Below are positions 50,377 through 59,012 of a stretch of DNA of 64,000 nucleotides, in pieces; the first letter of the stretch is position 1, and each line of letters starts with the position of its first letter. The notes beneath the pieces were generated by a model that saw only the letters and a program-made list of their open reading frames with translations, made no database searches and was not told the DNA's origin. Origin of the DNA: Catenulispora acidiphila DSM 44928. GTDB lineage: Bacteria > Actinomycetota > Actinomycetes > Streptomycetales > Catenulisporaceae. The stretch covers positions 2,108,001 to 2,172,000 of the forward strand of contig NC_013131.1 in the NCBI RefSeq assembly GCF_000024025.1, given 5' to 3'. Both the position numbers and the translations under genes were made by a program.

Positions 50377-50567
50377 GGGATCTCCATGGGGCGAGGGGGT
50401 GGTGGCATCTGCCTGTCGGCACGCGGAGCGTAGGAACGAATCCGGCAGGTGTCAACGGATCCTGATATAAACGGCGCAATGAGAACGCCGTCGCGGGCAC
50501 GCTGCCCCCGATTCCGGGGACGCGCCCACGACGGCGCCGGCGCAGCCATCAGGCCTCGCCAGAGAAA

Positions 50568-50774
50568 TCAGCCGGCGTCCTCCTCGATGAGCGTGATCGC
50601 CGAAGCCGGGCACAGATTCGCCGCGTCCCGTACCGCGAACCGGTGCCCGGCCGCCGGCTCGGACTCGAGCACCACGACCAGACCCTCGTCCTCGTCCTGG
50701 TCGAAGACCTCCGGCGCGTTCAGAGCACACATCCCGGCGCCCATGCACTTGCCCCGGTCGGCCTCGACCCGCAT
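50568..50774 (-). CDS. P450-associated ferredoxin, 3Fe-4S type
   Basis: 68 residues from ATG 50774; GTG 50780 would add two residues. GKCMGAGMCALNAPEVF and LCPASAI supply three cluster cysteines in the pattern C-x5-C ... C, with the position of the fourth occupied by Ala, as in actinobacterial 3Fe-4S ferredoxins of the SoyB type. It would pass electrons to the P450 encoded 20 bases upstream on the same strand. No reductase gene is nearby. Confidence 0.9.
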   Translation of the reverse strand: MRVEADRGKCMGAGMCALNAPEVFDQDEDEGLVVVLESEPAAGHRFAVRDAANLCPASAITLIEEDAG

Positions 50775-50794
50775 CGTCACGCCCCCGTCCGGGC

Positions 50795-51997
50795 TCACCA
50801 TGCGATCGGCAGGCGGTGCACGCCGTAGATGAGCATGTCGTGGCGGAACGGGATCTGCTCGAAGGGGACCGCCAAGCGCAGGTTCGGCAGCCCGGTGAGC
50901 AGCACGTCCAGCGCGATCTGCAGCTCGGCGCGGGCCAGCGGCTGACCCAGGCACTGGTGCACGCCGAAGCCGAAGGCGAGATGGCGCCGGGCGTCGCGGC
51001 CGACGTCCAGGCTGTCGGCGTCGGGGAACGCCTCGGAGTCGCGGTTGGCCGTGTTGATCATCAGCAGCACGCCGTCCCCGGCGCGGATCGTGCGGCCGTT
51101 CAGCTCGACGTCCTCGGTCGCGACCCGGGGCAGCCCGGTGTGCACGATCGACAGGTAGCGCAGCAGCTCCTCCACGGCGCCGCGGATCAGACCGGGATCG
51201 CTGCGCAGCCGCGCCATCTGCTCCGGATCGCGCAGCAGCGTGAGGATCGACAGCGAGGTCATGTTCGCGGTCGTCTCGTGCCCGGCGACGAGCAGCAGCG
51301 TGCCCATCGTGGCGACCTCGTCGGGGGAGAGGTCCTCGCGGCGCATCAGGCGGCTGATGATGTCCTCGTCGTCGCTGTCCCGCTTGGATTCGGCGAGCTG
51401 CTTGATGTACGTGTTCAGGTCGTCGCGGGCTTGGTGGACCTGCTCGGCCGTGGAGTTGGCGTTCAGCAGGGTGCTGCTGCACTTCTGGAAGTACGCGTGG
51501 TCCTGGTACGGCACGCCGAGCAGCAGGCAGATCACCAGCGAGGGCAACGGGAGCGCGAACTCGGCGACCAGGTCGGCGTGGTCGCGGTCGCGGGTCATCG
51601 CGTCCAGCAGCTCCACGGCGATCGCCCGGACCTGCGGCCGCATCTCCTCGACCCGCTTGATGATGAAGTCCGAGGTGAGCATGCGGCGCAGCCGGGCGTG
51701 TTCGGGATCGTCCATCCGGATGAAGGTGGGGTTCCCCGTGGCCAGTTCCCTGCGTCCCGGACTGAGGAACGGGAACCCGTCCTTGGTGCCGTCGGCACTG
51801 AACCGGCGGTCCTGCAACACCGCTCGGACGTCCTGATGCCGGGTGAGCATCCACGCCGTCGAGCCGTCGAACAGTCTCACCGGGGCGACAGGGTCCTGCT
51901 CGCGCGCCAGATCGTAGGCGGGCGGCGGGTCGAACGGACAGGTTCCGCGTTCGGCGGGGACGGCGAGGACTTCGGTCGAGGTGTCCGCGAGAGTCAT
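50795..51997 (-). CDS. Cytochrome P450
   Basis: 400 residues from ATG 51997 (MTLADTSTEV). All P450 landmarks are present: I-helix AGHETTAN, K-helix EELLR, and the haem loop FGFGVHQCLGQPLAR with the thiolate Cys. The N-terminal GTCPFDPPPAYDLAREQDPV resembles the CYP105/CYP107 groups, which hydroxylate or oxidise natural products and xenobiotics. The substrate is unknown. The ferredoxin follows directly. An inverted repeat just upstream suggests repressor control. Confidence 0.93.
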   Translation of the reverse strand: MTLADTSTEVLAVPAERGTCPFDPPPAYDLAREQDPVAPVRLFDGSTAWMLTRHQDVRAVLQDRRFSADGTKDGFPFLSPGRRELATGNPTFIRMDDPEHARLRRMLTSDFIIKRVEEMRPQVRAIAVELLDAMTRDRDHADLVAEFALPLPSLVICLLLGVPYQDHAYFQKCSSTLLNANSTAEQVHQARDDLNTYIKQLAESKRDSDDEDIISRLMRREDLSPDEVATMGTLLLVAGHETTANMTSLSILTLLRDPEQMARLRSDPGLIRGAVEELLRYLSIVHTGLPRVATEDVELNGRTIRAGDGVLLMINTANRDSEAFPDADSLDVGRDARRHLAFGFGVHQCLGQPLARAELQIALDVLLTGLPNLRLAVPFEQIPFRHDMLIYGVHRLPIAW

Positions 51998-52024
51998 ACG
52001 CCTGATCCTTTCCAGGTGGCACAA

Positions 52025-52044
52025 GTTAGCTTTGGTACGCTAAC
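52025..52044. promoter_or_regulatory. Inverted repeat upstream of the P450, candidate operator
   Basis: GTTAGC (52025-52030) and GCTAAC (52039-52044) flank TTTGGTAC, with a further TAAC next to it. It lies about 30 bases before the P450 start, a usual position for TetR/MarR-type operators. No TetR gene adjoins it. Confidence 0.5.
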
Positions 52045-52168
52045 TAACTGACCGTCAGCCTAGCTCACGCATGGTGATGAATAAAGGGGAGGATCGAGGA
52101 TTGAAACGGTACGAATCGGGGGAGCGTGCCGTCTCAGGGCTTTGACGAGGCCGAACGATCGACGCGTA

Positions 52169-52699
52169 TCAGGACTGTTCGATAGGGAAGAGGATCGGGC
52201 TCACCAGATATTGAGCCCGGCCCTCCTGCGCCTCGTTCCCCAGCGCCGGCAGGATCGCCACGCGCAGCGCCCCTATCAGCGCCTCGAGCTCCCGCGGGCT
52301 GAGCCAGACCGCGTGCTGCCGGTAGCCGACCTGGTCGGCGACCGGATCAGAGTCCTGACGTTCCAGGTACGCCGCGAACTCGGCCTGCAGCGCGGCGGTC
52401 GCGGCGGCGAAGCCCACCCGGTGGTCGTCCTTGGTCAGCGCGGCGATCTGCGCGGCGTCGATGCCGGCCCGCTCCCCGCGCAGCCGGTAGTGCCGCTCGA
52501 CGGCGCCGCGCACCCGCCGCTCCTCGGCGACCTGGAGGACCCCGGCCTCGGTCAGCAGCTCCAGGTGGCGGTAGACGGTGGCCCGGGAGACGTCGCCGAG
52601 GCGGTCGCCGAGCCCGCCGGCGGTCAGGACGCGGCCGCCGCGCAGCGCGTGGATGATGCGCAGCCGGACCGGGTGCGCCAGCAGCTTCAGCGGGTCCAT
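52169..52699 (-). CDS. Winged helix-turn-helix regulator (ArsR-like)
   Basis: 176 residues. The winged-helix part is N-terminal: MDPLKLLAHPVRLRIIHALR, GDVSRATVYRHLELLTEAGV and LQVAEERRVRG. The C-terminal half is helical, with FAAYLERQDSD, and may bind a ligand or partner. It is divergent from the hydrolase gene with 47 bases between starts, and a symmetric site covers that gap, so it probably controls both itself and the hydrolase. Its effector is unknown. Confidence 0.87.
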   Translation of the reverse strand: MDPLKLLAHPVRLRIIHALRGGRVLTAGGLGDRLGDVSRATVYRHLELLTEAGVLQVAEERRVRGAVERHYRLRGERAGIDAAQIAALTKDDHRVGFAAATAALQAEFAAYLERQDSDPVADQVGYRQHAVWLSPRELEALIGALRVAILPALGNEAQEGRAQYLVSPILFPIEQS

Positions 52700-52721
52700 G
52701 GACCAACGATCTCATAGATGC

Positions 52722-52747
52722 TACCTTTCTCAAAGATGCGAAAGGTA
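52722..52747. promoter_or_regulatory. Divergent operator, 8-bp inverted repeat
   Basis: TACCTTTC (52722-52729) and GAAAGGTA (52740-52747) are exact inverse copies around TCAAAGATGC, and AGATGC occurs twice here. The site fills the gap between the HTH regulator and the hydrolase. Confidence 0.65.
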
Positions 52748-54078
52748 TGAACTCGCACAACCCCAGGGGAGTCATGGAAGCGATCACTGACCCGGCCGCA
52801 CTGGCGGCGCGCTTCGTCGAACTGGCCGACCGGGGAGAGTGGCAGGACATCGAAGCGCTCTTCGCCCCGAGGCTGCGCGCCGTGGTGTCCGCCGAGGCGG
52901 TCCAGGCCGGCTGGACCACCGAGGCCGCGCCGCTCGGCGACCTCGCCGGGCTCGGCGCCCCGCAGATCGAGGCGGCCGGCGAGGGTCTGACGCGCGTGAG
53001 CGTCCCGGTCAGCTTCGCCAAGGGCGACCTCACGGTCGTCATCGCCACCGCCGACGACGGACTCCTGCACGGCTTGCGCCTGGCGGCGGCGTCCGGCGAG
53101 TGGCCCGTGCCGTCCTACGCCGCCCCGAAGCGTTTCGCAGAACACGAAGCCGTCGTCGGCGAGGGCCCGCTCGCCGTCCCCGGCACGCTGACCGTGCCCC
53201 GCGGCACCGGTCCCTTCCCGGCCGCGATCCTGCTCTCCGGCGGAGGTCCCTTCGACCGCGACGGTACCGCCGGTCCGCTCAAGCCGCTCAAGGACCTCGC
53301 CTGGGGTCTGGCGAGCAACGGCGTGGCGAGCCTGCGCTTCGACAAGGTGGGCGCGGTGCACGCCGAGGTCCTCGCCGAGATGCCCGAGTTCACGGCTGCC
53401 GACGAGTACCTGCCCTACGCCCGCGACGCCTTCCGGCAGCTCCGGCAGAACCCTGAGATCGATCCCGACCGCATCCACATCGTCGGCCACAGCATGGGCG
53501 CCAAGATGGCGCCGCGAATGGCTGAGGCGGAACCGGGTATTGCGGGGCTCGTGCTCATGGCGGCGGACTCCGTGCCGATGCAGCGCTCCGTGGTGCGCAC
53601 GGTGCGCTACCTCGTCACGCTCGGCCTGGTTCCGGCCGAGACGGTGACCGCGATCGAGCAGCAGGCCGCCGTCGTGGAGAGCGCCGATCTGTCGTCCTCG
53701 ACGCCGACCGACGACCTCCCGCTCGGCTACTCCGGCGCCTACTGGCTCGATCTGCGGGCCTACGATCCTGTGGCCACCGCGGCCAAACTGCCGCAGCCGA
53801 TGCTGATTCTGCAGGGCGGCCGCGACTACCAGGTCACCGAAGCCGACGATCTCGCGCTGTGGCGCGCCGGTCTCAGCGATCGCGAGGACGTGGAGATCCG
53901 CGTCCACGCCGCCGACAACCACATGTTCGTCCCCGGCGCCGGACCCTCGACGCCGGTGGAGTACTCGGTCCCGGGGAACATCGACCCGGCGGTGATCGAG
54001 GACATCGTGCGATGGCTTGATCCCCAGACACCGCGCGGTAAGCGGCTGTTCTCCGGAATGCGAGGGCGGAGAAGCTGA
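52747..54078 (+). CDS. Alpha/beta hydrolase with DUF3887-like N-terminal domain
   Basis: 443 residues. An N-terminal domain (about 12-115, FVELADRGEWQDIEALFAP) resembles DUF3887, then a hydrolase domain with LLSGGGPFDRDG, LRFDKVGAVH, the nucleophile elbow IVGHSMGAKMAPRM, an Asp in LILQGGRDYQV and a His in VHAADNHMF. This is the layout of intracellular esterases/peptidase-like hydrolases. No signal peptide is visible. ATG 52747 overlaps the operator; ATG 52774 with GGGGA upstream is an alternative start. Confidence 0.85.
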   Translation: MNSHNPRGVMEAITDPAALAARFVELADRGEWQDIEALFAPRLRAVVSAEAVQAGWTTEAAPLGDLAGLGAPQIEAAGEGLTRVSVPVSFAKGDLTVVIATADDGLLHGLRLAAASGEWPVPSYAAPKRFAEHEAVVGEGPLAVPGTLTVPRGTGPFPAAILLSGGGPFDRDGTAGPLKPLKDLAWGLASNGVASLRFDKVGAVHAEVLAEMPEFTAADEYLPYARDAFRQLRQNPEIDPDRIHIVGHSMGAKMAPRMAEAEPGIAGLVLMAADSVPMQRSVVRTVRYLVTLGLVPAETVTAIEQQAAVVESADLSSSTPTDDLPLGYSGAYWLDLRAYDPVATAAKLPQPMLILQGGRDYQVTEADDLALWRAGLSDREDVEIRVHAADNHMFVPGAGPSTPVEYSVPGNIDPAVIEDIVRWLDPQTPRGKRLFSGMRGRRS

Positions 54079-54376
54079 ACTTTCCACGCCTTCATGATTT
54101 CTTAAGAATTCCGCCGCTGGTCAAAAACGCACCCGGGAGAAGTTGCATACGAGTTACTCACGCGGGTGTAAAGTCCTCGGCGAGATAGGGTGTTCCTATT
54201 GGGAATTCGTTCGAGAGCCCCGATGCCGGGACTCCAGGCTGGTGTGCACGTGGGAGCGCGTGTGGTCTCACGCGTCGTGACCGACAGAGTCCGGATCGTT
54301 CCCGTTAACAAGCTGTGACCTGGGTTTCCGTCGGTCCGCTCTCCCGATCTCCTATCGCGCGTAGTAGATTCCCTGT

Positions 54377-55744
54377 GTGGTTGACATGCGAGAGCCGCTC
54401 TTCGCGGCGGGTATCTACTGCTGCGTACCGCACATCGACGACGACGATCAGAGCACTGTCGACGTCCGGGAGCTCAAGTGCCGCGAGTACGCGCGGTCCC
54501 GCCGGCTCCACGTCACGGCTGCGGCGGTGCAGGCCGACGCGGTTCGCACGGTGTGGAAGACCAAGGGCGTCAAGCCGGGCTGGGCGGCGACGCTCGCGGC
54601 CGTGGAGCGCAAGAAGATCAATGACCTGATTCTCTACGCGCCCGGCTCCCTCCTGCGCCACCGCGCGAACGACCTGGTCCGCCTGCTGAACGCCAGCGAG
54701 CGCAACGGGATCGTGCTGCACAGCGTCGGCGACGAATGGGACCTGGCCGACCCGGCGCAGCGCCGCACCCTGACCGACCGCGCGTCGGTCGCGTGCCGCG
54801 CCGCGCAAGCGGTCTCCCGTGCTTCTCGCGCCGCCCACCGAGGCGCCGCCCTCGCCGGCCGCCCGCACGGCGGGGGACGCCGTGCGTTCGGCTACGAATC
54901 CGGCATGGGAGAGGTGATCCCGGCCGAGTCCAAGGTGGTCCGCGAGGTGTTCGCCCGCTTCCTCGACGGGGAGACGCTGCGCGCGATCGCGTTCGACTTG
55001 AACGATCGCAACGTGCCGACGGCGCTGGGTTCGGCGTGGACGGTCGGCGGCGTCGGCCGCATACTCGACGCCCCGCGCTACGCCGGGATCCGCGTCTTCC
55101 GCGGCCAGGTGCGCGCCGACAACGGCGGCTACCTGCGCGGCGCCTGGGAACCCTGCGTCAGCATCGAGGATTGGGAACGCGTGCGCACGCTCCGTGCCGA
55201 GCACGCGCCCCGCCCCAGCCCGACCAGCAACGGCGGCGGCCGCTCGGGCTACCTGCTCACCGGGCTGGTCGAGTGCATGGCGTGCGGACACAGCATGGTC
55301 GGCTCGGTCGTCGGCGGCTACCGCATGTACGCCTGCGCCTCGACGCGCAACCAGCCGCCGGAGGAATGCGCGCGCTCGATCGGCGCCACCTCCTTCGAAC
55401 TCCACGTCCAGCAGGACGCGATCCGCATCCTGCAGGAGTGGGACGCCGCTCGCATAGCCTCGCTGCCGATGGTCGGCAACCGCCGCCCCGACCTGCGCGC
55501 TCATGAGGACGGCGAGCACGCGGCGTTCGGCGATATCCACGGCGGCGTGGTGGTGCGCTCGGCCTCGGCGATCGAGGGCATCACCATCGGTCCGGACGCC
55601 GGCCAGGACTGGCCGCGCGTGCCGATGCGGCGGCGGGCGGAGGTGCTGCGGTTCCTGTACACGGTGATCCGGGTCGGGCCGAAGACCACGAGCCGCGGGG
55701 TGTTCGATCCGGGTCGGATCGCTTTGGTGCCGCATCCGCTGTAG
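54377..55744 (+). CDS. Large serine recombinase-like protein lacking catalytic residues
   Basis: 455 residues. The order of domains is that of a large serine recombinase: resolvase-like N-terminus (about 10-150), recombinase domain (about 170-270, FGYESGMGEVIPAESKVVRE and APRYAGIRVFRG) and a zinc ribbon (VECMACGHSMVG ... YACAS). The catalytic motif, normally YARVS, reads YCCVP: Arg becomes Cys16 and Ser becomes Pro18. The later DR-x-x-R element is also lost (APGSLLRHR). It should bind DNA but cannot make the serine-DNA link. No integrated phage genes or attachment sites were found. The start is GTG 54377. Confidence 0.85.
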   Translation: MVDMREPLFAAGIYCCVPHIDDDDQSTVDVRELKCREYARSRRLHVTAAAVQADAVRTVWKTKGVKPGWAATLAAVERKKINDLILYAPGSLLRHRANDLVRLLNASERNGIVLHSVGDEWDLADPAQRRTLTDRASVACRAAQAVSRASRAAHRGAALAGRPHGGGRRAFGYESGMGEVIPAESKVVREVFARFLDGETLRAIAFDLNDRNVPTALGSAWTVGGVGRILDAPRYAGIRVFRGQVRADNGGYLRGAWEPCVSIEDWERVRTLRAEHAPRPSPTSNGGGRSGYLLTGLVECMACGHSMVGSVVGGYRMYACASTRNQPPEECARSIGATSFELHVQQDAIRILQEWDAARIASLPMVGNRRPDLRAHEDGEHAAFGDIHGGVVVRSASAIEGITIGPDAGQDWPRVPMRRRAEVLRFLYTVIRVGPKTTSRGVFDPGRIALVPHPL

Positions 55745-55761
55745 GGGTTGGTTTTGTCGCA

Positions 55762-55794
55762 GTTGTAGCGGAACCAGTTAGTTGTAGCGGAACC
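55762..55794. repeat. Direct repeat GTTGTAGCGGAACC (two copies, 19-base period)
   Basis: Copies at 55762-55775 and 55781-55794 lie between the recombinase-like gene and the convergent CGNR gene. The GGAACC part also occurs in the CGNR/MFS promoter region. Confidence 0.8.
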
Positions 55795-55801
55795 GCCGGA
55801 G

Positions 55802-56428
55802 TCACCCGGCGTTCGGATGGCGACTGCGCCAGGTGCTCTTCTTGGCCTGGTTGCCGCAGCGATCCATCGAGCACCACCGACGCGTCCCGGGTCGCGACGT
55901 GTCCAGGAACCAGGCGCCGCAGTTCGGTCCCGCGCAGTCGCGGACGCGCGCCAGGAGCGGGGACGTCGCCAGGTCGAGGGCGTCGCGCGCGATGGCGGCG
56001 AGGGTCGCGGCGATCGGGTCGGCGGCGGTGTGGGTCAGCGTGCCGTGCGCGTCGAGCACGGGGTGCGGTGTCGGCGCGGACGCCATCTTGTTGAGCAGCT
56101 TGCGCGCGTCTTGGGGGCAGTCCGCGACGGTTGTCGTGCGTGCAGCTTGCAACAGCGCGTGAACTGTTTCGCGGGTCTCGTGGGCCGCGCGGAGGGTGCG
56201 GGATGTCGGCGCGGGGATCGCGGCGTCCGGGGCGTACGGACCGAGGAGTCGTACCCACGCGATCAGCGCTTCCGGTGTGGCGAGTTCTTCGTCCGCGTCC
56301 TCCGATCCGCGCCATCTCAGGGTGCGGATGAAGTCCAGGCTCAGGCGGCCGGAACCCGCGCGGAACTCGGGGATCTCGACGGCTCCGCCGGTTTCGGCGG
56401 CCTCGGCACCCTCGGCGATCTTGGACAT
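55802..56428 (-). CDS. CGNR zinc-finger regulator
   Basis: 208 residues from ATG 56428 (MSKIAEGAE). The N-terminal ABATE-like domain (LSLDFIRTLRWRG, ATPEALIAWVRLLG) may bind a small ligand. The C-terminal zinc finger has CAGPNCGAWFLDTSRPGTRR and WCSMDRCGNQAKKSTWRSR. The motif reads CGNQ instead of CGNR/K. These proteins are DNA-binding regulators that usually control an adjacent transporter; here the MFS gene is divergent with 82 bases between starts and a paired operator in the gap. Confidence 0.9.
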   Translation of the reverse strand: MSKIAEGAEAAETGGAVEIPEFRAGSGRLSLDFIRTLRWRGSEDADEELATPEALIAWVRLLGPYAPDAAIPAPTSRTLRAAHETRETVHALLQAARTTTVADCPQDARKLLNKMASAPTPHPVLDAHGTLTHTAADPIAATLAAIARDALDLATSPLLARVRDCAGPNCGAWFLDTSRPGTRRWCSMDRCGNQAKKSTWRSRHPNAG

Positions 56429-56448
56429 GCCTCCACTGTACTCCGCCC

Positions 56449-56497
56449 GGAACCGGTTTGACTGGTGTACATTGACGGAACCATTTAAACCGGTTCC
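56449..56497. promoter_or_regulatory. Paired operator and promoter between CGNR and MFS genes
   Basis: GGAACCGGTTT (56449-56459) and AAACCGGTTCC (56487-56497) are exact inverse copies, and each contains the palindrome AACCGGTT. Between them are TTGACT (56458-56463) and CATTTA (56482-56487), spaced 18 bases, a plausible housekeeping promoter for the MFS gene. A dimer pair on these sites would block it. Confidence 0.65.
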
Positions 56498-56510
56498 AGC
56501 GAGGTGACCC

Positions 56511-57737
56511 TTGTCCACGCTCGTCGTTCCCGCGCCCTCCCTCAAGCCGGTTCTGAACCGGCCGCTCATCCTGGTGCTGTCGCTCGCGTGCGGCGTGGCC
56601 GTCGCGAACATCTACTTCCCGCAGGCGATCAGCCCACTGATAGCCAGCGGACTGAAGACGAGTAAGAGCTCTGCTGCACTGGTCACGACGTGTGCTCAGT
56701 TCGGGTATGCGGCTGGGATCTTTCTCCTGGTTCCGCTCGGCGATCGCCTTCGGCACCGTCGTCTGGTCACGACGTTGCTGGTGCTCACCACGGTCGGTCT
56801 GGTCCTCGCGGGTACGGCGACCACGCTCCCGACGCTCGCCGTTGCCAGCACCCTGATTGGCGTGACCACGGTCGTCCCGCAGATCCTTATTCCCATGGCG
56901 GCCGGGCTCGCCGATCCTGAGCGGCGCGGCGAAGTGACCGGGACTCTGCTGTCCGGGCTGATCGGCGGAATCCTTTTGGCCCGCACGTTTTCCGGGACGC
57001 TCGGTCAGTGGCTGGGCTGGCGCGCGCCGTACTTGGTCGCGGCTGTCGCGGTGCTGGTTCTGTCGGTGGCGATGGCGGCGTACCTGCCCGCGACGACTCC
57101 GAGCACGACCGAGCGGTATCCGTCGTTGGTGGCGGCTTCGGTGCGGTTGCTGCGCAGCGAACCGCTGCTGCGGCGCTCGTGTCAGTACCAGGTCTTGGTG
57201 TTCGCGGCGTTCAGTGCTGCCTGGACCGCGCTGGCTTTGCACGTTACCGGCCCGAAGTATCACCTCGGCACGCCGGCGGTCGGGGTGTTGGCGTTGGTCG
57301 GTGCCGGAAGCATGCTGGCGACGCCGCGTGCCGGGCGTGCGACCGATCGGCTGGGACCGGACGCCGTGAATCTTCGTTGCCTGATCGGCGTGCTGGTCGC
57401 TGCGGCTGTGCTGCTGCTCGGCGGGGTCGGGGGAGTGCTCGGTCTCGTCGGTCTGGCCGTCGGGATGCTCGGGCTGGACGTCGCGATGCAGTCCGGGCAG
57501 GTTGCGAATCAGGCGCGGATCTTCGCGCTGCGGCCGCAGGAGCGGGCTCGGCTGAACACGGCGTATATGACGTGCGCGTTCCTTGGCGGGAGCGCGGGGT
57601 CGTGGCTGGGCGTGCGCGCGTATTCGGCTTTCGGGTGGAACGGTGTGTGCGGTGCTGTCGCGGTCTTGGGGGCGATCGCGCTGGTGCTTTGTCTTGCTCG
57701 TGCGCGGCGGCCTCAACAGGCCCGGCAGGCCCGGTAG
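56511..57737 (+). CDS. MFS transporter, drug-efflux type
   Basis: 408 residues with twelve hydrophobic segments. LILVLSLACGVAVANIYFPQ and the loop LGDRLRHRRLVT (variant of the MFS A-motif) and LLSGLIGGILLARTFSG (efflux C-motif) place it with multidrug/proton antiporters such as YfcJ/AraJ relatives. It starts at TTG 56511, with GAGGTGA just upstream. The divergent CGNR regulator and symmetric operator imply repression relieved by a substrate. It probably exports a small toxic compound. Confidence 0.88.
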   Translation: MSTLVVPAPSLKPVLNRPLILVLSLACGVAVANIYFPQAISPLIASGLKTSKSSAALVTTCAQFGYAAGIFLLVPLGDRLRHRRLVTTLLVLTTVGLVLAGTATTLPTLAVASTLIGVTTVVPQILIPMAAGLADPERRGEVTGTLLSGLIGGILLARTFSGTLGQWLGWRAPYLVAAVAVLVLSVAMAAYLPATTPSTTERYPSLVAASVRLLRSEPLLRRSCQYQVLVFAAFSAAWTALALHVTGPKYHLGTPAVGVLALVGAGSMLATPRAGRATDRLGPDAVNLRCLIGVLVAAAVLLLGGVGGVLGLVGLAVGMLGLDVAMQSGQVANQARIFALRPQERARLNTAYMTCAFLGGSAGSWLGVRAYSAFGWNGVCGAVAVLGAIALVLCLARARRPQQARQAR

Positions 57738-57762
57738 ATCCGAGCCCGCCGGCCGTCGTCGC

Positions 57763-58848
57763 CTAGCGCGGGATGTTGTACGTGATGGTCACGCGTCCGT
57801 TGCCGTCGTCTGTTGCGACGCCGCTGGTGATGGTCGAGCCGTTGGGGTTGTCGATGAAGCTGGAACCGCCGCCGCCACCGCCCCCGCCGGCCTGCTTGAA
57901 GATGGTGCCGCCGTTGGGCTTGTCGCCCCAGCCGCCTCCGCCGCCGCCGTAGACGCCGCCACCGCCACCGCCGCCGGTACCTCCGCCACCGGTTCCGAGG
58001 CCGCCGGGGGCGGGACCGCGGCCGCCGCAACCTGATTCGGTGAAGACGACTCTGCCGTCGGAGGGATAGACCACGCCCGCACCGGCGCCGCCGTGCCCCA
58101 GGATCCCGGGGAAGCCCGGCTGGCCCGCACATTGTCCGCTGCTGATACCGCCGGCGCCCGGGGCGGCCGGGGTCGCGCCCTGCCCGCCGTGGCCGCCGGG
58201 GAAGCCGCCTTCGCTGCTGGCCTGTCCGGTCGAACCGGGGTGCCCGGAGGCTCCGCCGTTCCCGCCCTCGCCGCCATAGACCTGGAAGCCGCCTCCGGCG
58301 CCGCCGCCCCCACCGGCGGCGACCGCGACCCGGTCGGCCAGGGCGCGGCCGGTCCGGATGTCGGACGCGCCGCCGCCCGCCCCGCCGGCGTTGCCGCCGA
58401 ACGCGGTGAACCCGCCCCCGCCGCCGCCGTTGTAACCGCCGTTCAGGACGGGGTTGCAGCTGCGGCCGTTGATCGAGGTCTCCGCCGCCCCGCCCTTCCC
58501 GCCCACGTAGACGTCGACGACGCGCCCCGTCGGGTTCGGGGGAAGGATGACGTAGCCCTTGAGCTGGGCTCCCTTGCCGCCGTCGCCGCCGATGCCGATG
58601 CTGTCGCGACAGCCGTGACCGCCGGCGGCACCGATGAGATCAACGATCAGGAAGGTCACCTTCGGCGGGACCATGAACTGCTGCGCGGAGCCGGTGAACG
58701 CGTACCGGCAGGTGACGCGGGCACCGGTCTCGACGCACCCGGCGGGCAGCGTCTGAGCCCGGGCGGCGGGAACCGAGACGTACAACGAACCGGTCGCCGC
58801 CACCGCGGCACCCCCGGCGATCAGGGCTTTGCGCCACCTCAGTACCAC
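57763..58848 (-). CDS. Secreted glycine-rich protein
   Basis: 361 residues from GTG 58848, with AGGAGG 9 bases upstream. A signal peptide (VVLRWRKALIAGGAAVAATG) is followed by a short domain containing three cysteines (GCVETGARVTCRYAFTG) and then a long Gly-rich region (about 85-340) with GGGASDIRTGRALADRVAVA, typical of the PF12810-type Gly-rich secreted proteins of Actinobacteria. No enzyme motif. Probably a surface or envelope protein. Codon composition is strongly Gly/Ala, so the alignments need care. Confidence 0.82.
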   Translation of the reverse strand: MVLRWRKALIAGGAAVAATGSLYVSVPAARAQTLPAGCVETGARVTCRYAFTGSAQQFMVPPKVTFLIVDLIGAAGGHGCRDSIGIGGDGGKGAQLKGYVILPPNPTGRVVDVYVGGKGGAAETSINGRSCNPVLNGGYNGGGGGGFTAFGGNAGGAGGGASDIRTGRALADRVAVAAGGGGGAGGGFQVYGGEGGNGGASGHPGSTGQASSEGGFPGGHGGQGATPAAPGAGGISSGQCAGQPGFPGILGHGGAGAGVVYPSDGRVVFTESGCGGRGPAPGGLGTGGGGTGGGGGGGVYGGGGGGWGDKPNGGTIFKQAGGGGGGGGSSFIDNPNGSTITSGVATDDGNGRVTITYNIPR

Positions 58849-59012
58849 GATGCACAACCTCCTGGAGAATCCGCGGCCCGATGGAAGGCCTCGGCACCAC
58901 GAGAGCACTCCCGCCCCGTCGGCCGCCGGAGCCGATCGTGTCGCGGCGGAAAACGTACCTTTTCGGACTCATTGGCCAGATGATCAGCCTGCTGACACTG
59001 GAGGCTTGATAC

